Below, in pieces: positions 27,544-36,241 of a DNA stretch of 64,000 bases. The notes beneath the pieces are model-generated. The model was not told the DNA's origin. It worked only from the letters and a program-made list of their open reading frames with translations, and made no database searches. The translations under genes and the position numbers were made by a program. Source of the stretch: Cellulomonas sp. URHD0024 (GTDB lineage: Bacteria > Actinomycetota > Actinomycetes > Actinomycetales > Cellulomonadaceae); NCBI RefSeq assembly GCF_000426185.1, contig NZ_AUEW01000010.1, forward strand, positions 62,001 through 126,000. The letters are read 5' to 3'. How positions within the stretch are numbered: position 1 is the stretch's first letter; every line of letters begins with the position of its first letter.

Positions 27544-27637
27544 GATGTCCCTCGTCCTCGCTCGGCCCGGTGGATGCCGGGGACTTCGTCGTGGGGACTT
27601 CGTGCGAAGCCCTCGGTCTCGCACCGGCCGGAGCCGG

Positions 27638-27653
27638 TCGAACATGCGTTCGT
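27638..27653. promoter_or_regulatory. LexA-type box 1 (lexA/LysM region)
   Basis: TCGAACATGCGTTCGT, one mismatch from the TCGAAC-N4-GTTCGA form. It lies in the LysM gene leader, about 95 bases before its ATG. Confidence 0.75.
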
Positions 27654-27668
27654 CGTACGTCTGTACGA
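27653..27668. promoter_or_regulatory. LexA-type box 2 (lexA/LysM region)
   Basis: TCGTACGTCTGTACGA is an exact inverted repeat (6-4-6) sharing one base with box 1, but with TCGTAC arms instead of TCGAAC. It covers the predicted LysM transcript start. Confidence 0.55.
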
Positions 27669-27669
27669 T

Positions 27670-27698
27670 GTCTATCAGCACCGACCGACACTTGTCGA
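27670..27698 (-). promoter_or_regulatory. Putative promoter of the LysM gene
   Basis: On the minus strand TCGACA (27698-27693), 17 bases, TAGACA (27675-27670). LexA boxes 1 and 2 lie directly downstream, a classical position for repression. Confidence 0.45.
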
Positions 27699-27705
27699 GA
27701 CACGA

Positions 27706-27721
27706 TCGAACAGATGTTTGA
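27706..27721. promoter_or_regulatory. LexA-type box 3 over the lexA -35
   Basis: TCGAACAGATGTTTGA, one mismatch from the SOS form. It overlaps the -35 of the lexA promoter, consistent with autorepression. Confidence 0.8.
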
Positions 27722-27746
27722 TCTTCCGGCTCGAGTTCCCTAGGGT
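27718..27746 (+). promoter_or_regulatory. Putative lexA promoter
   Basis: TTGATC (27718-27723), 17 bases, TAGGGT (27741-27746). The predicted leader is about 140 bases. Confidence 0.6.
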
Positions 27747-27892
27747 GGCGATGCAGGTAAAGAGCACCACGAGCCACTGACATGACCGCCCGGCAGCTGT
27801 TGACGGCACGCGTCACCGCAGGCCAGGACCAGTGCGGCACGACGACGACAGGACCGGCGGAGCTCGCAGCCGCCCGACACAGGAGGAGCGCA

Positions 27893-28708
27893 GTGACGGA
27901 CTCACCGGACACGTCCCAGCCCGACAAGCCGGACCAGCGCAACCAGCCGGACGCTTCCGGCCAGGCCGGCCCGAAGGCGCAGGACGGTGCCGACCTGGCG
28001 ACGATCCACGCACTCCCGGACGGCGCGCCGGGGCCGGACGGCCTCACGGCGCGTCAGCGACTGGTCCTCGACACCATCCGGTTGTCGGTCGAGTCCCGCG
28101 GCTACCCCCCGAGCATGCGTGAGATCGGCGAGGCCGTCGGTCTCACGAGCCCCTCGAGCGTCAAGCACCAGCTGACGGCGCTCGAGCGCAAGGGCTACCT
28201 CCGTCGGGATCCCAACCGGCCGCGCGCGATCGAGGTCGTGCACGCCGACGACTCCCGGGGCGTGGGCACGTGGACGGCACCGGACGGTAGCCGTGAGGCG
28301 TTCCCCGACCACGGCGAGGGCGAACGGATGCCTGCACCGTCCTACGTCCCGGTGGTGGGCCGTATCGCCGCCGGCGGCCCGATCCTCGCCGACCAGGTCG
28401 TGGAGGACGTCTTCCCGCTCCCCCGCCAGCTCGTCGGGGACGGGGACCTGTTCCTGCTGAAGGTCGTCGGCGACTCGATGATCGACGCGGCGATCTGCGA
28501 CGGCGACTGGGTGGTCGTCCGGCGCCAGCCGGTCGCCGAGCAGGGCGAGATCGTCGCCGCGATGATCGACGGCGAAGCAACGGTCAAGACGCTCAAGCGC
28601 ATCGACGGTCACGTCTGGCTCCTGCCGCACAACCCTGCGTACCAGCCGATCCCAGGCGACGAGTCGACGATCCTTGGTCGGGTCGTGAGCGTGCTGCGCA
28701 GTCTCTGA
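27893..28708 (+). CDS. lexA: SOS repressor LexA
   Basis: LexA represses SOS genes and cuts itself when bound to RecA filaments. The 271-residue product has a disordered head of about 48 residues, a winged helix ([41 protein letters not shown]), and the S24 peptidase domain: cleavage site A160-G161, catalytic S195 ([10 protein letters not shown]) and K232 (TVKTLK). GTG 27893 is chosen for the AGGAGGAG 5-12 bases upstream; a longer frame from 27782 has no ribosome site. The long head compared with short LexA forms is usual in this order. Confidence 0.96.
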   Translation: MTDSPDTSQPDKPDQRNQPDASGQAGPKAQDGADLATIHALPDGAPGPDGLTARQRLVLDTIRLSVESRGYPPSMREIGEAVGLTSPSSVKHQLTALERKGYLRRDPNRPRAIEVVHADDSRGVGTWTAPDGSREAFPDHGEGERMPAPSYVPVVGRIAAGGPILADQVVEDVFPLPRQLVGDGDLFLLKVVGDSMIDAAICDGDWVVVRRQPVAEQGEIVAAMIDGEATVKTLKRIDGHVWLLPHNPAYQPIPGDESTILGRVVSVLRSL

Positions 28709-28714
28709 CCGCTC

Positions 28715-28746
28715 GCCGGGTGCGCGGCGTACCGGGCGCACCCGGC
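28715..28746 (+). terminator. lexA terminator
   Basis: An 11-bp perfect stem (28715-28725 with 28736-28746) and a 10-base loop, 6 bases after the lexA stop. No U-tract. Confidence 0.7.
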
Positions 28747-28818
28747 CTGTCAGGATGCACGGCGCCGGTCGGCGGTCCACCCTGGACCGACCCAGACGCC
28801 GAGCCGAAGGAGCCAGTG

Positions 28819-29088
28819 ATGCCCGGACGGATCCGCGACCCTCGCATCACGGGTGCAGCCATCGGCGAGGCGCTCGGGGCCGTCGGCGGGAGTGAGGGGC
28901 AGGTCACCCCAGCCGCCGACGCGTCGGACGCGGCGTCTCGCTCGGCGGCCGTCCCGAAGAGCGCCCGGCCTGGCGAGTACGAGGAGTGGTCTGTCGACGA
29001 GCTGCGCCACCGGGCGGCGGAGCTCGACATCGTCGGCCACTCGACGATGCGCAAGGACGAGCTCGTCGCGGCGTTGCGGAACCGATGA
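28819..29088 (+). CDS. Small protein with Rho N-terminal (SAP-like) domain
   Basis: An 89-residue protein. The first half is low complexity; residues 52-89 form a Rho termination-factor N-terminal domain (EEWSVDELRHRAAELDIVGH, STMRKDELVAALRNR), a small helix-extension-helix fold that can bind nucleic acid. Function unknown. ATG 28819 has AAGGAG 6-11 bases upstream. It stands alone between two terminators. Confidence 0.75.
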   Translation: MPGRIRDPRITGAAIGEALGAVGGSEGQVTPAADASDAASRSAAVPKSARPGEYEEWSVDELRHRAAELDIVGHSTMRKDELVAALRNR

Positions 29089-29090
29089 CA

Positions 29091-29129
29091 CGAGGTCGCC
29101 GCCCGAAGGGTGCACCACCCACGACCTCG
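29091..29129. terminator. Possible bidirectional terminator between the Rho-N gene and ldh
   Basis: Outer arms CGAGGTCG (29091-29098) and CGACCTCG (29122-29129) enclose a small hairpin GGGTG-CAC-CACCC (29108-29120). Weaker than the other terminators here. Confidence 0.45.
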
Positions 29130-29221
29130 CAGCTCACCGCTCGACCGGTCTCGGCGCAGACGGCCGAGGACCGTCAGGTGCCTGCGTCGGCCAACCCGAG
29201 CATGCTGTCCGGGGATCTCGT

Positions 29222-30220
29222 CTAGAAGCCGAACGTCCGCGCGACGTCACGCACGGCGTCGGCCGACCGGCGGAGCCCGGCGAGCTCGTCGTCGGAGAGC
29301 GGGACCGCGAGCCGCTCCCCGACGCCGTCGGCTCCGACGATCGCGGGTACGGACAGGCAGACGTCGCTGATCCCGTAGTAGTCGGTGAGCAACGACGAGA
29401 CAGGTAGCACCCGGCCTTCGTCCTTGAGGATCGCCTCGATGATCCGCGAGCCGGCGAGGGCGACGGCGTAGTTCGTCGCACCCTTGCCCTCGATGATCCG
29501 GTACGCCGACTCGACGACCTCCCGGGCGATCGCGTCGCGAACCTCGGCTGTCAGCGGGCCATGCCCGTCGTGCCCCTGCCACTCGAGCAGCGGGACCGAG
29601 CCGATGCTCGCCGACCCCCACAACGGCAGCTCACTGTCCCCGTGCTCTCCGGCGATGTAGGCGTGCACGTTCTGGACGGCGACGCCGGTGTGCGCGGAGA
29701 TCAGGTAGCGCAGCCGTGAGGAGTCGAGGACCGTGCCGGACCCGAACAGCTGCGTCGGCGGGAGGCCCGAGACCTGGAGCGCCGCGTACGTCACCACGTC
29801 GACCGGGTTGGTCACCATGACGTACACCGCGTGCGGCGCGACCTCCACGAGCCTCGGCAGCACCTTGCTGACCAGGCTGATCGTCGCCTCGGCCAGCGCG
29901 ATCCGCGACTGACCAGGCTTCTGCTTGGCGCCCGCGGTGAACATGATCACGTCCGCGTCGGCGCACACGGAGATGTCGTCGGATCCGATCACCTGCGCCA
30001 TCGGCATGAACTGGATCCCGTGCCCGAGATCCAGGACCTCGGCCCGCACCTTCGCCGCGTTGACGTCGTACAGCGCGACCGTGCGGGCGGCTCCCCGCAG
30101 CAAGGCGGCGTACGCCATCGTGGATCCGACGGCACCCGCGCCGACGATCGCCAGCTTGGTGCCTCGAGCGGAGCGGGAAGGCCGCAGGCCGAGATCTTCC
30201 ACGTCCAGGCTCTCGGTCAC
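29222..30220 (-). CDS. ldh: L-lactate dehydrogenase
   Basis: LDH interconverts pyruvate and L-lactate with NADH. The 332-residue product has the NAD loop GAGAVGS (27-33), TNPVDVVTYAA, the substrate Arg/Asp region and catalytic His in YIAGEHGDSELPLW. The N-terminal 20 residues are an extension before the Rossmann fold. I use GTG 30220, preceded by AAGGG; the open frame runs further upstream without support. It follows dinG by 55 bases on the same strand. Confidence 0.93.
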   Translation of the reverse strand: MTESLDVEDLGLRPSRSARGTKLAIVGAGAVGSTMAYAALLRGAARTVALYDVNAAKVRAEVLDLGHGIQFMPMAQVIGSDDISVCADADVIMFTAGAKQKPGQSRIALAEATISLVSKVLPRLVEVAPHAVYVMVTNPVDVVTYAALQVSGLPPTQLFGSGTVLDSSRLRYLISAHTGVAVQNVHAYIAGEHGDSELPLWGSASIGSVPLLEWQGHDGHGPLTAEVRDAIAREVVESAYRIIEGKGATNYAVALAGSRIIEAILKDEGRVLPVSSLLTDYYGISDVCLSVPAIVGADGVGERLAVPLSDDELAGLRRSADAVRDVARTFGF

Positions 30221-30275
30221 GAACGGCCCTTCTGGTCGTCGGGAATCGCGAGGTCGCGAAGCGGTGACTTCGAGG

Positions 30276-32336
30276 CTAACCCGAACTCGTGAGCCGCCGC
30301 AGAGCAGCGGTCGCGGTCGCGCGGTCGGTCGTCCGCCAGAAGTCCGGCAGGCTCCGCGTGAGGAACGGCGCGTAGCGGGCCGTGGACAACCGGGGGTCGA
30401 GCACCGCGACGACACCGCGGTCGCTCGTGGTGCGGATCAGCCGCCCGGCTCCCTGCGCGAGCAGCAGCGCGGCGTGCGTCGCGGAGACGGCGAGGAAGCC
30501 GTTCCCGCCGGCCTTCTCCACGGCGTCGGAGCGCGCCGACTGCACGGGGTCGTCGGGCCGCGGGAACGGGATGCGGTCGATGATCACGAGGGTGCAGGTG
30601 CTGCCCGGCACGTCGACACCCTGCCAGAGCGAGAGGGTCCCGAACAGGCAGGTCGACTCGTCGGCGATGAACTGTGAGACGAGCGTGGGCAGCTGGTCGT
30701 CGCCCTGGACGAGGATCGGCACGTCGAGGCGTTCGCGCATGGCGGCGGCGGCGGCGTTCGCGGCACGGCGCGACGAGAACAGGCCCAGGGTTCGACCACC
30801 GGCCGCGGTCACCAGCTCGGCGATCTCGTCGAGCTGGGCCTCCGTGGCGGGTTCCCTCCCGGGCGGCGGAAGGTGCCGCGCGAGGTAGAGGATCCCTTGC
30901 TTCGGGTAGTCGAAAGGGCTGCCGACGTCGAGCCCGTGCCAGGGCACCGAGGACGGCGGCGTCGGGGTGTCCTGATCGAGCGATCCGGGGCCCACAGGAG
31001 CCGCTTCGGGCTGGACCTCGAGACCGACCGCGCGAGCGATCGGGTCGAACGAGCCGCCCAGCTCGAGCGTCGCCGAGGTGAGCACCCCGGACCGACCGCC
31101 GAGCAGATGCGTCCTGATCAGGCCGTTCACCGCGAGCGGGGCGGCAAACAACCGGGTCGAGACGTTCCCCCGGCGGTCCTCGGAGCGGGCGCACCACAGG
31201 ACGGTGTGCCGGTTGTCGTCCGGGTCGGCGGCCATCCGGTCGGCCACCTCGAACAGGGCCAGCATCGTCGCCTGTGCCACCTTGCGACCGGCATCGGCCT
31301 GCGGCTGCGCACCGCCCTCCGGCTTCAGGACGCTGAGCAGCGCGCGCGTCGCGTCGCGAACGGCGGCCACGGCGTCCCGGGCCCCCGACGGCAGACCGTC
31401 CCGGAAGCGCGCCTCGGGCAGGCCCACCAGGACCCCGGCCAACGACTGGCTGGCGGAGTCCAGGTCCGTCGTCGGGATCCCACCGTGCCGTCGGGCCAGT
31501 CGGGAGGCGTGCTCGATGACCGCGACGGACAGCTCGGACGTGGCCTGGGCCGTCACACGGTCGGTCAGCTCGTGCGCCTCGTCGACGACGAGCACCTGGT
31601 GCTCGGGCAGCACGTTCGGGGACCCGGACGCCGCGATCCCGAGCATGGCGTGGTTCGTGACGACGACGTCTGCCTCGCGCGACGACGCCTTCGCCTTCTC
31701 GGGGAAGCACTCGGTGAGCATGGGGCACTTGGTACCGAGGCACTCGAGGGACGCCACGGACACCTGGCGCCAGGCCCGGTCCGTGACCCCGGGCACGAGG
31801 TCGTCCCGGTCTCCGGTCGTCGTCTCCTCGGCCCACTCCCGGAGCCGGACCACCTGGGCGCCGAGGTTCTCGCCGGCGCCGTCCGCGGCCGGGTGCTCGA
31901 CGGCACCCGCATGGTCGCCGAGCTCGAACAGGGCTGCCTGTGGATCATCCTCCGGGTAGCCCCCGGCCACCTTGTGGACGCAGACGTAGTTGTGCCACCC
32001 CTTGAGCAGAGCGATGCTCGCCGGCCGTGGCAGGTGCGGTTCGAGTGCCTTAGCGACGAGCGGCAGGTCGCGCGTCATGATCTGCCGCTGGAGAGCGAGC
32101 GTGGCGGTGGAGATGACCACGTGCTCGTCCTCGAGGACCGCATGCCGGACGGCGGGGACGAGGTAGCCGAGCGACTTGCCGGTACCTGTGCCGGCCTGGA
32201 CCAGCAGGTGCTCACCCTTGTCGATGGTCTCCGCGACGGCGACCGCCATCTGGTGCTGACCGTCGCGCCGCACACCGCCGAGCGCCCCGACCGCGACGTC
32301 GAGGAGGTCCTCGACAGAGGGATCGGTGTCCGGCAC
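30276..32336 (-). CDS. DinG-family (XPD-like) ATP-dependent DNA helicase
   Basis: A 686-residue superfamily 2 helicase moving 5' to 3'. Walker A AGTGTGKS (48-55), VVDEAH, and C-terminal motifs (TSATLELGGSFDPIA, SLWQGVDVPGSTCTLVIIDRIPFPRPDDP, QGAGRLIRT) are clear. Four cysteines at 119, 199, 204 and 210 sit where XPD/DinG enzymes hold an iron-sulfur cluster. The gene follows hflX by 9 bases, so it is probably co-transcribed. I see no LexA box directly in front of it. Confidence 0.92.
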   Translation of the reverse strand: MPDTDPSVEDLLDVAVGALGGVRRDGQHQMAVAVAETIDKGEHLLVQAGTGTGKSLGYLVPAVRHAVLEDEHVVISTATLALQRQIMTRDLPLVAKALEPHLPRPASIALLKGWHNYVCVHKVAGGYPEDDPQAALFELGDHAGAVEHPAADGAGENLGAQVVRLREWAEETTTGDRDDLVPGVTDRAWRQVSVASLECLGTKCPMLTECFPEKAKASSREADVVVTNHAMLGIAASGSPNVLPEHQVLVVDEAHELTDRVTAQATSELSVAVIEHASRLARRHGGIPTTDLDSASQSLAGVLVGLPEARFRDGLPSGARDAVAAVRDATRALLSVLKPEGGAQPQADAGRKVAQATMLALFEVADRMAADPDDNRHTVLWCARSEDRRGNVSTRLFAAPLAVNGLIRTHLLGGRSGVLTSATLELGGSFDPIARAVGLEVQPEAAPVGPGSLDQDTPTPPSSVPWHGLDVGSPFDYPKQGILYLARHLPPPGREPATEAQLDEIAELVTAAGGRTLGLFSSRRAANAAAAAMRERLDVPILVQGDDQLPTLVSQFIADESTCLFGTLSLWQGVDVPGSTCTLVIIDRIPFPRPDDPVQSARSDAVEKAGGNGFLAVSATHAALLLAQGAGRLIRTTSDRGVVAVLDPRLSTARYAPFLTRSLPDFWRTTDRATATAALRRLTSSG

Positions 32337-32345
32337 CGCGTCAGC

Positions 32346-33863
32346 CTAGTGGTGCGCGGCCGCCTCGAGCTCCGCCGCGAGGCCTGCATCGACCCGCGCG
32401 CGGATGGCCGTCCCGTCGGCGGTGTGCTCCTCGATCTGGATGTCGCCGTGCTCGTGGACGCGGCTGATCAGGTCGCCTCGGTGGTAGGGGACGACGAGGT
32501 CGACGCTCACGCCTGGGCGGGGCAGCTGGTCCGCGACCAGGGCCTGCAGCTCCTCGATCCCCTCGCCGCTGTGAGCGGAGACGACGATCGAGTGCACCTC
32601 CCGCGACCGCAGCCGCGCGATCGTCTCGGAAGTCGCGAGGTCGGCCTTGTTGAGCACGATGATCTCGGGCACGTCCATGGCGCCGGGGATGTCCGCGAAC
32701 ACGTGCCGGACCGCGGCGATCTGGCCCTCCGGGTCCGGGTGGGAGGCGTCGACGACGTGCAGGATCAGGTCCGCGTCGGCGACCTCCTCGAGGGTCGAGC
32801 GGAACGCCTCGACCAGCTGGTGCGGCAGCGACCGGACGAACCCGACGGTGTCCGCGAGCGTGTAGACGCGGCCGTCGATGGTCTCGGCGCGCCGGACCGT
32901 CGGGTCGAGCGTGGCGAACAGTGCGTTCTCCACCAGCACCCCGGCATTCGTCAGGCGGTTGAGCAGCGACGACTTGCCGGCGTTGGTGTACCCGGCGATC
33001 GCGACCGACGGGATCGCGTTCTTCTTGCGCGAGGCCCGCTTCGTCAGGCGAGCGGGCTCCATCGCGGCGATCTCGCGGCGCAGCTTGGCCATGCGATTGC
33101 GGATGCGACGCCGGTCGAGCTCGATCTTCGTCTCACCGGGTCCGCGTGAGCCCATGCCTGCGGCGGCGCCGCCGACCTGGCCACCGGCCTGCCGGGACAT
33201 CGAGTCGCCCCACCCACGCAGACGGGGAAGGAGGTACTCGAGCTGTGCGAGCTCGACCTGAGCCTTGCCCTCACGCGACTTGGCGTGCTGGGCGAAGATG
33301 TCGAGGATCAGGGCGGTCCGGTCGACGACCTTGACGCGCACGATGTCCTCGAGCGCACGACGCTGCGACGGCGCGAGCTCGCCATCCACGACCACCGTGT
33401 CGGCCCCGACGGCCGCGACGAGCGTGGCCAGCTCGGCAGCCTTGCCGGAGCCGAGGTACGTGCCGGGGTCCGGTTTGGCCCTTCGCTGCAAGAGACCGTC
33501 CATGACCTGCGACCCGGCGGTCTCCGCAAGCGCAGCGAGCTCTCGCAACGAGATCTCGGCGTCCGTCACCGTGCCCGAGCCCCAGACACCGACCAGGACG
33601 ACCTTCTCCAGCCGCAGCTGGCGGTACTCGACCTCGGTGACGTCCTCGAGCTCGGTGGACAGGCCCGCGACGCGGCGCAGCGAGGTGCGCTCCTCGAGGT
33701 CCAGCTGGTCACCGTCGTACGACGAGTGGACGGTGACGCCGGCCTGCAGCGCGGTCCCTGCCCGGGCGAGCACACGGGCCACGACATCGTCGGCCACGTC
33801 CTGCGCGGACCGGGTCACCGGGGTGTCCTGCGTCTCGCGGGTGGTGTGCTGCGGGTCGTTCAC
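32346..33863 (-). CDS. hflX: GTPase HflX
   Basis: HflX splits and rescues stalled ribosomes. The 505-residue product has the N-terminal HflX domain with its glycine-rich segment (MSRQAGGQVGGAAAGMGSRG), a coiled coil, and the GTPase domain (G1 GYTNAGKSS, then DTVGFVRSLPHQLVEAF and NKADL). GTG 33863 is chosen because GAGG lies 7 bases upstream. Position beside miaA/dapF/dinG matches the order in other actinobacteria. Confidence 0.95.
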   Translation of the reverse strand: MNDPQHTTRETQDTPVTRSAQDVADDVVARVLARAGTALQAGVTVHSSYDGDQLDLEERTSLRRVAGLSTELEDVTEVEYRQLRLEKVVLVGVWGSGTVTDAEISLRELAALAETAGSQVMDGLLQRRAKPDPGTYLGSGKAAELATLVAAVGADTVVVDGELAPSQRRALEDIVRVKVVDRTALILDIFAQHAKSREGKAQVELAQLEYLLPRLRGWGDSMSRQAGGQVGGAAAGMGSRGPGETKIELDRRRIRNRMAKLRREIAAMEPARLTKRASRKKNAIPSVAIAGYTNAGKSSLLNRLTNAGVLVENALFATLDPTVRRAETIDGRVYTLADTVGFVRSLPHQLVEAFRSTLEEVADADLILHVVDASHPDPEGQIAAVRHVFADIPGAMDVPEIIVLNKADLATSETIARLRSREVHSIVVSAHSGEGIEELQALVADQLPRPGVSVDLVVPYHRGDLISRVHEHGDIQIEEHTADGTAIRARVDAGLAAELEAAAHH

Positions 33864-33969
33864 GCGGTTCCTCTTCTCCTGGCGTGCATCCAGGGTCCCA
33901 CGCGAACCGGGCATGAGCAGAGGCATTTCGCTGCGAGCCGATCGGGCGGGGCTCGGTAAGGTCGGCGCC

Positions 33970-34569
33970 GTGACCGAGCACGACCACTACTTCACCGCCC
34001 ACCCCGCGTCCGCCGAGGAGCGCCGGGTCCTGCGCGTGCACCTCGCCGGCCGCGAGCTCGAGGTCGAGACGGCGCGTGGCATCTTCTCCCCGGACCACGT
34101 CGACCTCGGCACCCGTGTCCTGCTCGACCACGCCCCCGACGCACCCGCGACGGGTCAGCTGCTCGACCTGGGATGCGGTTGGGGCCCGATCGCGCTGGCG
34201 CTCGCGCTGGAGTCCCCGGCCGCACACGTATGGGCCGTGGACGTCAACGAGCGGGCGCTGGACCTGGTGCGCCGCAACGCGTCGCGGGTGGGGGTCACGA
34301 ACCTCACGGCCGCCCGGCCCGACGAGGTCCCCGACGACGTGAGGTTCGCCGCGATCTGGTCCAACCCGCCGATCCGGGTGGGCAAGGACGCGCTGCACGA
34401 GCTGCTCCTGCGCTGGCTCCCGCGGCTCACGGACGGCGGCTCGGCGCAGCTCGTCGTCGGGAAGAACCTCGGTGCGGATTCGCTGCAGCGCTGGATCGCG
34501 GACCAGCTGCCCGTGACGGTCGAGAGGACCGCCAGCGCGAAGGGGTTCCGCGTCCTGACGGTGACGTGA
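33970..34569 (+). CDS. Class I SAM-dependent methyltransferase, RsmC-like small domain
   Basis: A 199-residue single methyltransferase domain. LLDLGCGWGPIALALA (about 58-73) binds SAM and SNPPIRVGK is the N-P-P-I/Y-type catalytic motif of base-methylating enzymes such as RsmC. RNA substrate is inferred by family only. GTG 33970 follows TAAGGT (33957-33962) by 7 bases, a leaderless arrangement, and no ribosome site is present. Its stop overlaps the MFS start by 4 bases. Confidence 0.87.
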   Translation: MTEHDHYFTAHPASAEERRVLRVHLAGRELEVETARGIFSPDHVDLGTRVLLDHAPDAPATGQLLDLGCGWGPIALALALESPAAHVWAVDVNERALDLVRRNASRVGVTNLTAARPDEVPDDVRFAAIWSNPPIRVGKDALHELLLRWLPRLTDGGSAQLVVGKNLGADSLQRWIADQLPVTVERTASAKGFRVLTVT

Positions 34570-35969
34570 GCGTCCTCGAGGCCGGCCACGAGTGGCGGCG
34601 GCTGCGGACCACGACCTGGAGCATGTACGTCCTGATCTTCCTGGTCGCGTTCGAGTCGTTCGCCGTCACCACCGTGATGCCCACCGTGTCCCGCGCGCTC
34701 GACGGTGCGTCGCTGTACGCCTTCGCGTTCGCCGGGCCGCTCGCCACCGGCGTCATCGGCATGGTCGTCGCGGGGTCGTGGTGCGACCGGCACGGGCCGC
34801 GAGGGCCGCTCATGCTCGCCGCCGCCCTCTTCGCCGTCGGACTGGTCGCAGCCGGCCTCACCCCGACGATGGGCGTCCTGGTGCTGGGTCGCCTGGTGCA
34901 GGGCCTGGGCGGCGGCGCGATGACGGTCGCCCTCTACGTCATCGTGGCGCGCCTCTACCCCGGTGTGCTGCATCCTCGCGTGTTCGGTGGGTTCGCCGCG
35001 GCGTGGGTGCTGCCGGCGCTCGTCGGACCCGCCGCGGCCGGTGCCGTCGCGCAGCACGTCGGCTGGCGCTGGGTGTTCCTCGGCGTGGCCTTGCTGGTCC
35101 TGCCGGTGTCGTTGGTCCTCCTACCGGCCGTCAGGCGGATCGGGCCGCCGAGGACTCCGGCCACCGCCGCGAGGCGGGGTCGGCTGGCCTGGGCAACCCT
35201 CGCGGCCGCAGCCGTGCTCGGCCTGAACCTCGCGGTGTACGTCCCGCTCCCGTGGTCGGTCGCCGTCGCAGCGATCACCGGCGCAGCCGCGATCGTCGCC
35301 CTTCGACCGCTGGTCCCCCGAGGGAGCCTGCGAGCCGCGCGCGGGCTGCCGGCCGTCATCGCGACCCGGGGCCTGGTGGCGGGTGGCTTCCTCGGCGCGG
35401 AGGTCTACCTGCCGTACCTGCTCACCGATCGGTACGGCTTCTCGCCGACGACGGCCGGCATCGCTCTGACGCTCGCGGCACTGGCCTGGGCGAGCACGTC
35501 GTGGCTGCAGGGCCGGCTCGGTGACCGGCTGGCCAGCCGCGACGCGATCGTGCTCGGCGCGGCGCTGGTCGTGGTCTCCGTCAGCGGCGTGACCGTCGCG
35601 GCGGCCGCCCACCTCCCGCCGGCCGTGGCGATCGCGAGCTGGACCGTCGGAGGCGGTGGGATGGGTCTCGTCTACTCGCGGCTCACGGTGCTGGTGCTGG
35701 CCTACTCGTCGCCCGGCAGCCAGGGCACGCACAGCTCGGCGCTGTCGATCGCGGACTCGATTGGCGCAGCGCTCGCACTCGCCCTCACCGGCCTGGCGTT
35801 CACCTCGGTGCTCGCGTCCGGCACGGCACCGGACCTGCCGTTCGTGGCGAGCCTCCTCGTGGCGTGGCTGTTCGCCCTGGGTGCGATGGTCACTGCGCCA
35901 CGCGTCCGGACGCGTCAGGCCGAGGCCGATCCCACCGACGCTGCCACCTCGAGCGCGCTCCGTAGCTGA
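34566..35969 (+). CDS. MFS transporter
   Basis: A 467-residue major-facilitator membrane protein with about 12-14 helices, e.g. SMYVLIFLVAFESFAVTTVMPTV and the MFS loop GSWCDRHGPRGPLML. The substrate is unknown; the build resembles drug-proton antiporters. GTG 34566 overlaps the methyltransferase stop (GTGA). The last 55 bases overlap the end of the convergent thioredoxin-like gene. Confidence 0.88.
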   Translation: MSVLEAGHEWRRLRTTTWSMYVLIFLVAFESFAVTTVMPTVSRALDGASLYAFAFAGPLATGVIGMVVAGSWCDRHGPRGPLMLAAALFAVGLVAAGLTPTMGVLVLGRLVQGLGGGAMTVALYVIVARLYPGVLHPRVFGGFAAAWVLPALVGPAAAGAVAQHVGWRWVFLGVALLVLPVSLVLLPAVRRIGPPRTPATAARRGRLAWATLAAAAVLGLNLAVYVPLPWSVAVAAITGAAAIVALRPLVPRGSLRAARGLPAVIATRGLVAGGFLGAEVYLPYLLTDRYGFSPTTAGIALTLAALAWASTSWLQGRLGDRLASRDAIVLGAALVVVSVSGVTVAAAAHLPPAVAIASWTVGGGGMGLVYSRLTVLVLAYSSPGSQGTHSSALSIADSIGAALALALTGLAFTSVLASGTAPDLPFVASLLVAWLFALGAMVTAPRVRTRQAEADPTDAATSSALRS

Positions 35970-36241
35970 GCGAGCGTCGGAACCCCGGACGCGCGTCGGG
36001 TGACCTCACCGGCGGCGTCCAGGACGAGGACCGTCGGCGTCACGTCGATGCCGAGCCGCTCACCGAGCGCGGTGTGGTCGGCGACGTCGAGATCCACGTG
36101 GGCCACGCCGTGGGTGGTGGCGACGGCCCGGTCCACGACGTGCCGGGTCGTCCGGCAGGGGGCGCAGAACGTGCTGGAGAACTGCACGACGGTCGCGCGC
36201 TCGCCGAGCGGCACGCCGAGCTCGTCGGGAGTCAGCCTCAT
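35915..36241 (-). CDS. Thioredoxin-family protein
   Basis: A 108-residue thioredoxin fold with redox motif C26-A-P-C29 (QFSSTFCAPCRTTR) and the cis-Pro loop DVTPTVLVL. The CAPC motif differs from CGPC of main thioredoxins. No signal peptide, so cytoplasmic. Its ATG overlaps the dapF stop by 4 bases; its 3' end lies inside the convergent MFS gene. Confidence 0.9.
   Translation of the reverse strand: MRLTPDELGVPLGERATVVQFSSTFCAPCRTTRHVVDRAVATTHGVAHVDLDVADHTALGERLGIDVTPTVLVLDAAGEVTRRASGVPTLAQLRSALEVAASVGSASA

Noticed and set aside
27544..28047. Longer form of the LysM gene starting inside lexA
   Set aside because: It would cross the three LexA boxes and the lexA start; LysM-protein sequence and a ribosome site support ATG 27543.
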